Positions 7,476-15,590 of a stretch of 40,438 nucleotides of DNA are shown one piece after another. Location of the stretch: positions 1 to 40,438 of the forward strand of contig CABTYO010000020.1 of NCBI GenBank assembly GCA_902489075.1, written 5' to 3'. Every line of letters starts with the position of its first letter. Within the stretch, counting starts at the first letter, position 1. Made by a program: the position numbers and the translations under genes. The notes beneath the pieces were generated by a model. The model did no database searches. It had not been told where the DNA came from and saw only the letters and a list, made by a program, of their open reading frames with translations. This stretch comes from an uncultured Faecalicatena sp. (lineage in GTDB: Bacteria; Bacillota; Clostridia; Lachnospirales; Lachnospiraceae).

Positions 7476-9308
7476 ATGAAAAAAGTACAAAAGCCAAGAA
7501 AACCATTGATTTTTTACTATGCCATCGCAGTCATCGTTCTTCTTCTGCTGAACTCGGTAATTTTCCCGAGATTCTTAAAGCAGCCGGTGAAGGCGGTGGA
7601 TTATGGGACATTTTTGACGATGGTAGACCAGAAGGAAGTCAAGAAAGTCCAGATTGAGAATGACAGCATCTATTTTACAGATAAGAAGGAAGAGCCGACT
7701 TACTATGAGACCACGACCTTTGACGATCCGGACCTGGTAAACAGGCTGTATGATTCGGGCTGTTCCTTCGGGCGGGTCGTTGAGGAACCGATGAATCCGA
7801 TTTTAAGTATTCTTCTGACCTGGGGGTTACCGCTTCTGATCTTTTTAGGAGTCGGACAGCTTCTTACCAGAAGTATGATGAAGAAGATGGGCGGGGGGAA
7901 TATCCCGTCCATGCAGTTTGGAAAGAGCAGCGCCAAGGTCTATGTGGAATCTACTACAGGAATTAAATTTCATGATGTGGCAGGAGAGGATGAGGCCAAG
8001 GAACTTCTGACGGAGATCGTGGACTTCCTCCATAATCCGCAGAAGTACCAGGAGATCGGTGCAGCACTTCCCAAGGGGGCACTGCTTGTCGGACCTCCGG
8101 GGACCGGCAAGACGCTTCTGGCAAAAGCAGTGGCAGGAGAGGCAGAGGTTCCGTTCTTCTCGATCTCCGGCTCTGAATTTGTGGAAATGTTCGTAGGTAT
8201 GGGCGCCTCAAAGGTCCGTGACCTGTTCAAGCAGGCCAATGAAAAGGCACCGTGTATTGTCTTTATCGATGAGATCGATACCATCGGAAAGAAGCGTGAC
8301 AATCAGGGCATGGGCGGCAATGATGAAAGGGAACAGACCCTGAACCAGCTGCTCACAGAGATGGATGGTTTCGATGCCTCCAAGGGGGTTGTGATCCTGG
8401 CGGCGACCAACCGGCCTGACAGCCTTGATCCGGCACTTTTGCGTCCAGGACGCTTTGACAGGCGGATCCCGGTGGAACTGCCTGACTTAAAGGGAAGGGA
8501 AGAGATCCTCAAGGTACACGGAAGAAAGGTCAAACTGGCTGATAATGTGGACTTTAATGCAGTGGCACGTGCCGCATCCGGAGCATCCGGCGCGGAGCTT
8601 GCCAATATGGTCAATGAGGCGGCGTTAAAAGCAGTCAGAGAGGGACGGAAGTTCGTGGAGCAGTCTGATCTGGAAGAAAGTATCGAGGTTGTGATCGCAG
8701 GCTATCAGAAGAAGAATAAAGTGCTCTCTACGAAGGAAAAGCTGATCGTGTCCTACCATGAGATCGGGCATGCCCTGGTGGCTGCCCTGCAGACAGATTC
8801 TGCTCCGGTTACGAAGATCACGATCATCCCGAGAACCTCCGGTGCACTGGGATATACGATGCAGGTGGATGAAGGGGAGCGTAATCTGATGTCAAAGGAA
8901 GAGATCCAGAACAGGATCGCAACCTTAACAGGAGGGCGCTGTGCAGAAGAGCTGATCTTCCAGAGCATTACAACAGGTGCCTCCAATGATATTGAGCAGG
9001 CCACCAGGCTTGCCAGGGCGATGGTCACGAAGTATGGAATGAGTGATGAATTCGGAATGGTTGCACTTGAGACAGAGGTCAATCCATATCTCGGCGGGGA
9101 CAGCTCCTTAAGCTGCGCTCCAGAGACAGCTAAGCTGATCGATGAGATGGTGGTTAAGACGGTAAAGGATGCGTATCAGAGAGCCATGCAGCTGCTCACA
9201 GATCATAAAGACAAGCTGCACGAGCTGGCAAAGTATCTGTATGAGAAGGAGACAATCACAGGGGAAGAATTTATGGCGATCCTGAAAGACCAGGCGGATG
9301 TGGAATAG
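7476..9308 (+). CDS. ftsH: ATP-dependent zinc metalloprotease FtsH
   Basis: A 610-residue membrane-anchored AAA+ protease that extracts and degrades membrane and damaged proteins. Two N-terminal membrane segments (about 12-32 and 108-130) enclose an extracytoplasmic FtsH domain. The AAA module has Walker A GPPGTGKT (206-213), Walker B FIDEID (to 268), and arginine finger RPGRFDRR. The protease part has the zinc motif HEIGH (428-432) and the third ligand D505 in TGASNDIEQAT. AAGGAG precedes the ATG. Placement behind the riboswitch-controlled ATPase suggests co-transcription, so FtsH levels might partly follow manganese; that is inference. Confidence 0.96.
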   Translation: MKKVQKPRKPLIFYYAIAVIVLLLLNSVIFPRFLKQPVKAVDYGTFLTMVDQKEVKKVQIENDSIYFTDKKEEPTYYETTTFDDPDLVNRLYDSGCSFGRVVEEPMNPILSILLTWGLPLLIFLGVGQLLTRSMMKKMGGGNIPSMQFGKSSAKVYVESTTGIKFHDVAGEDEAKELLTEIVDFLHNPQKYQEIGAALPKGALLVGPPGTGKTLLAKAVAGEAEVPFFSISGSEFVEMFVGMGASKVRDLFKQANEKAPCIVFIDEIDTIGKKRDNQGMGGNDEREQTLNQLLTEMDGFDASKGVVILAATNRPDSLDPALLRPGRFDRRIPVELPDLKGREEILKVHGRKVKLADNVDFNAVARAASGASGAELANMVNEAALKAVREGRKFVEQSDLEESIEVVIAGYQKKNKVLSTKEKLIVSYHEIGHALVAALQTDSAPVTKITIIPRTSGALGYTMQVDEGERNLMSKEEIQNRIATLTGGRCAEELIFQSITTGASNDIEQATRLARAMVTKYGMSDEFGMVALETEVNPYLGGDSSLSCAPETAKLIDEMVVKTVKDAYQRAMQLLTDHKDKLHELAKYLYEKETITGEEFMAILKDQADVE

Positions 9309-9331
9309 CCGCATCTGAAAGTTGATATTGT

Positions 9332-9377
9332 AAAAAGGCACCCGGCAGCATGTTATAACATTGCGGCCGGGTGCCTT
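9332..9377 (-). terminator. Terminator between convergent ftsH and gatD
   Basis: A 12-bp GC-rich stem, AAGGCACCCGGC (9335-9346) with GCCGGGTGCCTT (9366-9377). The minus-strand reading ends in five T (9332-9336), so it serves gatD best; the + side has only a short T-tract but may also stop ftsH transcripts. Confidence 0.8.
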
Positions 9378-9405
9378 CTATGATTACAGAAATCGTTTTT
9401 TTATT

Positions 9406-10164
9406 CTAGGTGTGTCTTTTGATCGTCTCTTTCAGAATATATTTCTTATCACTGTAGCGGTCCACGATATAGCTGTTCGCCTGATGCTCCAGGTCATCTT
9501 TCAGCGGTCCCAGGGTAACTTCTTCCCCATATTTTCTCTTTAAAGCCCGTTCCAGCAGATAATCGCACACGTGCGGGTTCTTCGGCAGGAGAGGGCCGTG
9601 CAGATAGGTCGCAATCACATTCTTATAGACTACGCCTTCATATCCGGACTTCCCGGTATTGCCCAGTCCGTAGAAGACCTTGCCGAACGGCGTGTGGTCT
9701 CCGATATAGGTGCGGCCGCCATGATTCTCAAATCCGACGACAGGGGTATCAAAAAGCGGGCTGTTGAGAACGATATTGCGGATCAGACGCTCCGGCTCCC
9801 ATTCTGTCGTAATATCCAGGATAGACAGCCCCTCGATCACCTTGTTCTCAGTCTTATAATACTTTCCGAGCAGCTGATAGCCGCCACAGACAGCGAGAAC
9901 AACACCGTCATTCTCTACATACTCTTTAAAGTCCTTCTGGATGCCTTTGAGATGGCCGCAGACAAGCTCCTGTTCACGGTCAGAGCCTCCTCCGAGCAGG
10001 ACGATATCCAGCTTGGAAAAATCAATCGAATCCCCGGACAGGAATGGAATGACTTCTGCTTCCATGCCTCTCCATTCGAGGCGCTTGCGGAAACACTGGA
10101 TATTCCCCCGGTCGCCATATAGATTCAAAAGGTCAGGATATAAATGTCCGATGGTTAATTTCAT
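9406..10164 (-). CDS. gatD: Lipid II isoglutaminyl synthase, glutaminase subunit
   Basis: A 252-residue class I glutamine amidotransferase of the CobB/CobQ type. It supplies ammonia from glutamine to MurT, which amidates the D-isoglutamate of the peptidoglycan stem peptide on lipid II. The N-terminus (IGHLYPDLLNLYGDRGN) is characteristic of GatD. The nucleophile is C93 in AVCGGYQLLG and the catalytic histidine is H189 in ATYLHGPLLPKNP. The start overlaps the murT stop by 4 bases, which indicates translational coupling in a murT-gatD operon. Terminator at 9332-9377. Confidence 0.93.
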   Translation of the reverse strand: MKLTIGHLYPDLLNLYGDRGNIQCFRKRLEWRGMEAEVIPFLSGDSIDFSKLDIVLLGGGSDREQELVCGHLKGIQKDFKEYVENDGVVLAVCGGYQLLGKYYKTENKVIEGLSILDITTEWEPERLIRNIVLNSPLFDTPVVGFENHGGRTYIGDHTPFGKVFYGLGNTGKSGYEGVVYKNVIATYLHGPLLPKNPHVCDYLLERALKRKYGEEVTLGPLKDDLEHQANSYIVDRYSDKKYILKETIKRHT

Positions 10165-11522
10165 GCCTGATCCCCTCCTTTCGATGCTTCCTGCAGTTCA
10201 CCCAGCAGATGATTCGTGCGGTACAGACCGGAATAATTCACGATCACGTAGAGATTCCCGGTACCATTTTTCGTAAGCTCCATGATTGTAGCACGCATGT
10301 CTGTGGTAGATTCGCAGGGAATGTCTTCATACTTTAAGCGAAGCCCCATATCGTGGCGGCGCGTTCCGTTCGTTGTGATCGTGGCGGCCTGGGCGTCTGC
10401 AAGGTACTGGAAATCCACATCCCACAGCCAGGAGATGTCCTCCCCGTCCTGATAGGTATCATTGATCTGGATGATCACATCCTTCGGCTTCTTGTCTTTT
10501 AATACCAGCGAAATCTTCTGCTGGAACCCGATCGGATTCTTGGCCAGATGAAGCTGGACTCTTGCCCCGTTGATCGTAAAGATGTCCTCCCGGTTATTCC
10601 CATAATCGAAAGCTTCGATCATCTCCTGAAAATGCTCTCTTGCAGCACCCAGTGCATTCAGGGCAGCATAAGCGGAGAGGGTGTTGTAGATGTTGTACGG
10701 AGTGCGCGCGGTGGACTGGATATGCATCCCATCCATGTCAAAGGTATACAGCTCATCGTTCAGTTCGATCGCTGTTGCCGTAAAGTCAGGGTCAGGCCTT
10801 TTCAGCCCACAGTTTGGACAGTGATAGATTCCCAGCTGTCCGTAGTGGAAAAACTCATACTCCAGCTTCTTGCCGCAGGAACGGCAGAAGATGCTTTCCC
10901 GGATCTCTGAGCGGGAAATATCATCAAAAATCTGCTCACTGATTCCATACGTGACGAATGGATTCCTACTTTCTGAGGCCAGAGTGTAGGAGAGGATGTC
11001 GTCACAGTTAATGATCAGCGTTGTCTCAGGGACGCTGGTCACGGCTGTCTTCAACTTGTTAAATGTAATATCCACCTCGCCGAAACGGTCCAGCTGGTCC
11101 CTGGAGATATTCGTAAGCAGGGCACAATCCGGCTTTAACTGAGGAAGGACTCCTACAGAGGCAATCTCATCCACCTCAATGCAGGCATAGTCCGCATCCA
11201 GCCGGCAGTGCTTATCAGTGGACAGGACAAAGGCGGAAATGATCCCGTTGAGCATATTGGCTCCCGTCCGGTTGATGATCACTTTTTTCCCTTCTGCCTT
11301 TAATGCCTGGTACAAAATGGCATTGGTCGTGGTCTTCCCGTTCGTTCCCATGGTAACGATGGTCTTCTCCCTGACCATTTCGGACATGGCAGAAAGAATC
11401 TTTGGGTCAATGATCCTGGCTACGTACCCGGGAAGTGTGACCCCGCTTCCTCTATTCAGTTTTTTGATCAGATAGCTTGTGCATTTGGCACACTTGATTG
11501 CAAGTACAGTTCTTAATCTCAT
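10161..11522 (-). CDS. murT: Lipid II isoglutaminyl synthase, Mur-ligase-like subunit
   Basis: A 453-residue Mur ligase homologue, partner of GatD. The ATP-binding motif GTNGKTTT is at 59-66. An inserted zinc ribbon CRSCG (C213, C216) and CPNCG (C235, C238) is the hallmark that separates MurT from other Mur ligases. The C-terminal region (about 315-445) matches the MurT-specific DUF1727 domain, including ISWLWDVDF. The enzyme acts on the cytoplasmic face of the membrane in cell-wall synthesis. The ribosome binding site is weak. A promoter sits at 11564-11592 on the minus strand. Confidence 0.93.
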   Translation of the reverse strand: MRLRTVLAIKCAKCTSYLIKKLNRGSGVTLPGYVARIIDPKILSAMSEMVREKTIVTMGTNGKTTTNAILYQALKAEGKKVIINRTGANMLNGIISAFVLSTDKHCRLDADYACIEVDEIASVGVLPQLKPDCALLTNISRDQLDRFGEVDITFNKLKTAVTSVPETTLIINCDDILSYTLASESRNPFVTYGISEQIFDDISRSEIRESIFCRSCGKKLEYEFFHYGQLGIYHCPNCGLKRPDPDFTATAIELNDELYTFDMDGMHIQSTARTPYNIYNTLSAYAALNALGAAREHFQEMIEAFDYGNNREDIFTINGARVQLHLAKNPIGFQQKISLVLKDKKPKDVIIQINDTYQDGEDISWLWDVDFQYLADAQAATITTNGTRRHDMGLRLKYEDIPCESTTDMRATIMELTKNGTGNLYVIVNYSGLYRTNHLLGELQEASKGGDQA

Positions 11523-11563
11523 AATTTTAATCCAACTTTATCCTTTTCTAAAATACTTGTACT

Positions 11564-11592
11564 ATTATAATGGAAAAGGACGAAGAAAACAA
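11564..11592 (-). promoter_or_regulatory. Promoter for murT-gatD
   Basis: On the minus strand TTGTTT (11592-11587), a 17-base spacer and a consensus TATAAT (11569-11564) lie about 40 bases upstream of murT. Confidence 0.65.
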
Positions 11593-11767
11593 GGAGTCAG
11601 ATGGAATTTGGTGAATAGTTACGAATGTAGCGAAACTATGGCGAATCTCGAAAGAATTTATAAAGATTTGGTTAAGGGTCTGGAATTTCAAAACCAGTGT
11701 GTTAAAATAAAGAAATCAGAAGAAAATACTGGGATTTAGAATATACAGTTAGATGAGGTGGAATAGA

Positions 11768-14200
11768 TTGAGGCAGAGAAAAAGCAGACAACAGGTGATT
11801 GAAGAGAAGAAGGACAGGCGTATTCCGACAACCAGATATCAGCCGGATTACCATACAGGCCTTACGACACAGCAGGTGCAGGAGCATCGTCTCCACGGAT
11901 GGACGAACCAGGCGGTGGATCCGCCCGCCAAGACGACCAGGGAGATCATCCATGATAATGTGTTTACATATTTTAACCTGATATTCGCGATTCTGGCGCT
12001 GCTTCTGATTATTGCAGGGTCTTTCCGCAGTCTGACCTTTCTTCCGGTCATTATTTTAAATACGCTGATCGGTATCGTGCAGGAAGTCCGTGCCAAGAAG
12101 GTGCTGGATAATCTGACCATGCTCAATGCGCCCCACGCCACGGTTATGAGGGATGGGAAGAAGACGGTGGTCGATGCAGAAGAGCTGGTGCTGGATGACA
12201 TTGTCATCTTTAAGGCGGGAAGCCAGGTCTGTGCGGATGCTGAGGTCTGTGCAGGAGAGGTCCAGGTGAATGAGTCACTCCTGACCGGAGAATCGGACGA
12301 GATCACGAAGAGAAAGGGCGATCAGCTGATGTCCGGCAGTTTCATTGTTTCAGGAAAGTGCCATGCCAGACTGGAGAAGGTGGGCATGGATTCTTATATT
12401 TCCAAGCTGACGATCGAGGCAAAGGAGATGCAGCAGGGAGAACAGTCGGAGATGATCCGTTCTCTGGACAAGCTGGTAAAATGTGTGGGAATTGCAATCA
12501 TTCCGATCGGTATTGTCCTGTTTGTGCAGGCATTTTTCTTCCAGAAGGCAGGATTCCAGTCCAGTATTACCTCCATGGTGGCGGCTGTGATCGGCATGAT
12601 CCCGGAAGGACTCTATCTGCTGGCGAGTGTGGCTCTGGCGGTCAGTTCCGTGCGTCTGGCCCAGAAGAAGGTTCTGCTGCATGATATGAAGTGTATTGAG
12701 ACGCTGGCCAGGGTGAACGTGCTCTGTGTGGATAAGACGGGGACGATCACCGAGAATACGATGAAGGTCCAGGAAGTGATTCCTGCAGACGGATACGACA
12801 GTGAAAAGATGGAACCGCTCAGCATGATGATCGGCGACTTTGCTGCGGCGATGGAACAGGATAATATTACGATGGCGGCAGTGAAAGAATACTTTCAGAC
12901 CGCATCCGGGAAGAAGGCGTTAAGCAAGACCGGATTTTCCTCTGCTACGAAGTACAGCAGTGTGACATTTGAGGAGCAGGCTTATGTACTTGGTGCACCG
13001 GAATTCGTACTGCTCGATACCTACGAGAAGTATGGAGAGAAGATCACGGAGTATGCATCAAAAGGCGCCAGAGTGCTGGTATTTGGGACCTATGACGGGG
13101 AGATCGACGGAAAAGCGTTAAAGCAGCCGGTTACGCCGCTTGGATATATCCTGCTGGCGAATCCGATCCGGAAAGAGGCAAAGGAGACATTTACCTACTT
13201 TAAGGAGCAGGGCGTGGAAGTAAAGGTAATTTCAGGAGATAATCCGGTTACGGTATCTGAAGTTGCCAAGAAGGCGGGAATCGCCAATGCGGAAAATTTT
13301 GTGGATGCATCCACCTTAAAGACGGATGAAGCGCTTAGAAAGGCCGTTCTGGAGAATACAGTGTTCGGCCGTGTGACTCCGAATCAGAAGAGAAAGTTTG
13401 TACAGATCCTGAAGGAAGAGGGGAAGACCGTTGCCATGACAGGCGATGGTGTCAACGATGTGCTGGCGCTTAAAGATGCGGACTGCAGTATCGCCATGGC
13501 ATCCGGAAGTGAAGCCGCGGCACAGGCATCCCAGCTGGTGCTGCTGGAATCGGATTTCTCCTGCATGCCTCAGGTGGTACTGGAGGGAAGAAGAGTTGTC
13601 AACAATATTCAGCGTTCAGCCAGCCTGTTCCTGGTCAAGAATATTTTTTCCTTCCTGTTATCCCTGTTCGCAGTTGTATTTATGATCACCTATCCACTGG
13701 AACCGTCACAGGTTTCACTGATCAGCATGTTTACGATCGGGGTACCGGCGTTCTTCCTGGCACTGGAGCCGAATAAGAATATCATCCAGGGACATTTCCT
13801 GACGAATGTCTTCCTGAAAGCACTGCCTGCGGCACTGACGGATGTGCTGGCAGTAGGGGCACTTGTCGTATTTGGACAGACATTCGGAGTCAATTCGACG
13901 GATATTTCCACGGCAGCGACGATGCTGCTGGCAATTGTCGGCTTTATGATTCTGTATAAGATCAGCGCGCCAATGAACATCTTAAGGACGGCCGTTGTAG
14001 GTGGAAGTATTGCAGGACTGCTTTTCTGCAGTATCTTCCTGCACCAGCTTTTTGCAATCACAGGGATGTCCACAAAGTGCATCATGCTTTTTGTTGTTTT
14101 CTCCATCGCTACGGAGCCTGTGCTTCGGTATCTGACGGCTCTGGTCGGGAAGCTTCGGATCTATTATCTGCGGCTGAGAGGGCGCGCGGCGGAAGAGTAG
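11768..14200 (+). CDS. Cation-translocating P-type ATPase, CtpE-like
   Basis: An 810-residue P-type ATPase resembling the CtpE group (calcium transport in mycobacteria). Motifs: TGES near 173-176, PEGL near 279-282, phosphorylation motif DKTGTIT with the aspartate near 322, and TGDGVND near 553-559, followed by paired C-terminal membrane segments. I chose a TTG start at 11768, because GAGGTGG at 11755-11761 gives good spacing for it. The in-frame ATG at 11753 has no ribosome binding site and would itself overlap this one. The gene is divergent from murT and is followed by a convergent terminator. Compared with the first ATPase of the window it has no riboswitch and a shorter cytoplasmic region; the ion is not certain. 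Confidence 0.87.
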   Translation: MRQRKSRQQVIEEKKDRRIPTTRYQPDYHTGLTTQQVQEHRLHGWTNQAVDPPAKTTREIIHDNVFTYFNLIFAILALLLIIAGSFRSLTFLPVIILNTLIGIVQEVRAKKVLDNLTMLNAPHATVMRDGKKTVVDAEELVLDDIVIFKAGSQVCADAEVCAGEVQVNESLLTGESDEITKRKGDQLMSGSFIVSGKCHARLEKVGMDSYISKLTIEAKEMQQGEQSEMIRSLDKLVKCVGIAIIPIGIVLFVQAFFFQKAGFQSSITSMVAAVIGMIPEGLYLLASVALAVSSVRLAQKKVLLHDMKCIETLARVNVLCVDKTGTITENTMKVQEVIPADGYDSEKMEPLSMMIGDFAAAMEQDNITMAAVKEYFQTASGKKALSKTGFSSATKYSSVTFEEQAYVLGAPEFVLLDTYEKYGEKITEYASKGARVLVFGTYDGEIDGKALKQPVTPLGYILLANPIRKEAKETFTYFKEQGVEVKVISGDNPVTVSEVAKKAGIANAENFVDASTLKTDEALRKAVLENTVFGRVTPNQKRKFVQILKEEGKTVAMTGDGVNDVLALKDADCSIAMASGSEAAAQASQLVLLESDFSCMPQVVLEGRRVVNNIQRSASLFLVKNIFSFLLSLFAVVFMITYPLEPSQVSLISMFTIGVPAFFLALEPNKNIIQGHFLTNVFLKALPAALTDVLAVGALVVFGQTFGVNSTDISTAATMLLAIVGFMILYKISAPMNILRTAVVGGSIAGLLFCSIFLHQLFAITGMSTKCIMLFVVFSIATEPVLRYLTALVGKLRIYYLRLRGRAAEE

Positions 14201-14221
14201 AAGCTTGTGTAAATGAAAATA

Positions 14222-14295
14222 ACCGCAGAAAAAGGTCTGAAACACATATGGGTGATTACGTGATGTGTCTCAGACCTTTTAAATTACTCTGCGGT
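14222..14295. terminator. Bidirectional terminator between convergent genes
   Basis: The core hairpin AAAGGTCTGAAACACAT (14231 onward) pairs with ATGTGTCTCAGACCTTTT (to 14280), and an outer pair ACCGCAG (14222-14228)/CTGCGGT (14289-14295) surrounds it. A-run on one side and T-run on the other fit termination from both strands, between the CtpE-like ATPase (+) and the J-domain gene (-). Confidence 0.75.
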
Positions 14296-14333
14296 ATCAG
14301 GGCTCTTGATTATTCGGTTCAGATTATGGATTC

Positions 14334-15041
14334 TTACTGAATTGCATAATTCAGCAGCTTCTTCAGATTATTGTGGAACTGCCTGCTCTGTGAGCGGAGC
14401 TTCATCTTTTCAGAGCTGCTCTTGGTGCGCTCGATATAGGCGTCATACTTGGCAAACAGAGTCCGGTAATCCATGTTCTGCTTCTGGCCCCAGCGTACAA
14501 GAATCCAGTTCATTGCGTCCGGATTCCAATAATTCATCGGGATCTCTGCCATCTTTAAAGTGGTGATATACTGAATCGCTTTGACGGAAAGTGCATTCAA
14601 CTGCTCTGTTACATCTTTTGTATTCTGGTTCGGTTTCCCAAGCTTCTTAAAAATCTTAAGAGGCAGCCCCTCTCTTTTGGAACTGGATTCCATCAGGCTG
14701 CTGCTCTTAGATACAATCTCGTTGAGCTTACAGGCGGCATTCCAGTAAGTCACAAATGAAGTGGACTTCTCTGCATCCGGCTCCGGTCCTACAGTGTAGG
14801 TGCGAAAGACACGGTTCGAAGTGCCCATGAGCTTTGAATTGTACTTCTTACGCTTGTCCGGGTTTGAAAGAATCCGGTAAGCCTCAAGTATCTCCTGCAT
14901 ATATGCAGTGGTGTCTATGTTATTCTGCACATTGGCATCAGGGTGGTAAACTTTTGCCAGCGCATTTTTTGCGTTCGTAATCTCTTCAAGAGTTGCTTCT
15001 CTGGATACGCCGAGAATGTCATAATATGTACGGGTTCCCAT
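14334..15041 (-). CDS. J-domain (DnaJ-like) protein
   Basis: A 235-residue protein with an N-terminal J domain (residues about 5-68: TYYDILGVSREATLEEI, the essential HPD tripeptide in KVYHPDANV, then AYRILSNPDKRKKYN). J domains stimulate the ATPase of DnaK-type Hsp70. The G/F-rich linker and zinc-finger repeats of true DnaJ are absent. The remaining 165 residues are a helical, lysine-rich region I do not recognise, so it is probably a specialised co-chaperone. AAGGAGG lies 6-7 bases before the ATG. A promoter is at 15088-15116 on the minus strand. Confidence 0.85.
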   Translation of the reverse strand: MGTRTYYDILGVSREATLEEITNAKNALAKVYHPDANVQNNIDTTAYMQEILEAYRILSNPDKRKKYNSKLMGTSNRVFRTYTVGPEPDAEKSTSFVTYWNAACKLNEIVSKSSSLMESSSKREGLPLKIFKKLGKPNQNTKDVTEQLNALSVKAIQYITTLKMAEIPMNYWNPDAMNWILVRWGQKQNMDYRTLFAKYDAYIERTKSSSEKMKLRSQSRQFHNNLKKLLNYAIQ

Positions 15042-15087
15042 CGCTTCCTCCTTATATAAATTCCATTATTTATTCTACCCACGTTTT

Positions 15088-15116
15088 ATATTACGATATG
15101 AAGCAGGAAAAATCAA
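15088..15116 (-). promoter_or_regulatory. Promoter for the J-domain gene
   Basis: On the minus strand TTGATT (15116-15111), a 17-base spacer and TAATAT (15093-15088), 47 bases upstream of the start codon. It sits immediately beside inverted repeat element B. Confidence 0.65.
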
Positions 15117-15119
15117 GCA

Positions 15120-15284
15120 GATATGGGGAACTATTCAGCCATGCGGGGATATTTATACAGGCTGTGTGTGTGAGCCTGCTCACTAATCACAGTCTGTATA
15201 AATATCCCCATACGGCGTTTAGCCGAAGCGGGATGCAGTGGTCTTGGAGGAATCGAGCTTGCATAGCTGAAAAGTTCCCATGTC
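15120..15284. repeat. Nested inverted repeat element B (cloverleaf-like)
   Basis: The outer stem pairs 15120-15144 with 15261-15284, with one bulge, one wobble and two mismatches. Arm 1 is a 22-bp stem with a single wobble, 15145-15166 with 15188-15209, capped by GTGAG (15170-15174)/CTCAC (15179-15183). A second head region has CGGC (15213-15216)/GCCG (15222-15225), and AAGC (15226-15229) with GCTT (15257-15260). On the minus strand it starts 5 bases after the stop of the 59-residue protein gene and ends just before the J-domain gene promoter. Confidence 0.8.
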
Positions 15285-15288
15285 TACT

Positions 15289-15468
15289 TTACCCCTGGAA
15301 CATATTCTCCACATAGTTGCGCATTTCTTCTCTGCTGTGTTTTTCTTTTGCCCCGTCAATGACTTTTTCCTGTTCTTCCTTTGAAAGATGGGAAAAGTGG
15401 TTCAGTGCATCGGAGTGCTGGGCCAGTGCCATCGTGAAGCCGATGGGAAGTTCTTCATTTTTGATCAT
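15289..15468 (-). CDS. Small conserved protein of unknown function
   Basis: A 59-residue acidic protein beginning MIKNEELPIGFTMALAQHSD and containing FSHLSKEEQEKVIDGAKEKHSREEMRNYVENM. The pattern (PIGF-MALAQ, then a helical S-x-E-E-x-x-x-V segment and an S-R-E-E-M segment) resembles small uncharacterised proteins I associate with Lachnospiraceae, but I do not know a function. The frame is open to an ATG at 15486, but AAAGGAA lies within that extension at the right distance for 15468, so 15468 is the better start. It is followed at once by inverted repeat element B. Confidence 0.7.
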   Translation of the reverse strand: MIKNEELPIGFTMALAQHSDALNHFSHLSKEEQEKVIDGAKEKHSREEMRNYVENMFQG

Positions 15469-15545
15469 GTTTACAGTTCCTTTCATTTTTCATATTAGTA
15501 TGTGCCGCTTTTTTTGCATCATACCTGTTTTTCCGAACGAGAAAA

Positions 15546-15554
15546 TGTTATACT
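15546..15554 (+). promoter_or_regulatory. Extended -10 promoter for the FliB-like gene
   Basis: TGTTATACT is a good extended -10 (TG, one base, TATACT) 37 bases before the start. The -35 side (TGTTTT near 15526) is weak. Confidence 0.5.
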
Positions 15555-15590
15555 GTTTTTATATTTTACATAGAAGAAAGAGGAAGACAG

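Noticed and set aside
11479..11739. Open frame of 86 codons between murT and the CtpE-like ATPase
   Set aside because: Starts inside murT on the opposite strand, covers the murT promoter, and has no recognisable protein features.
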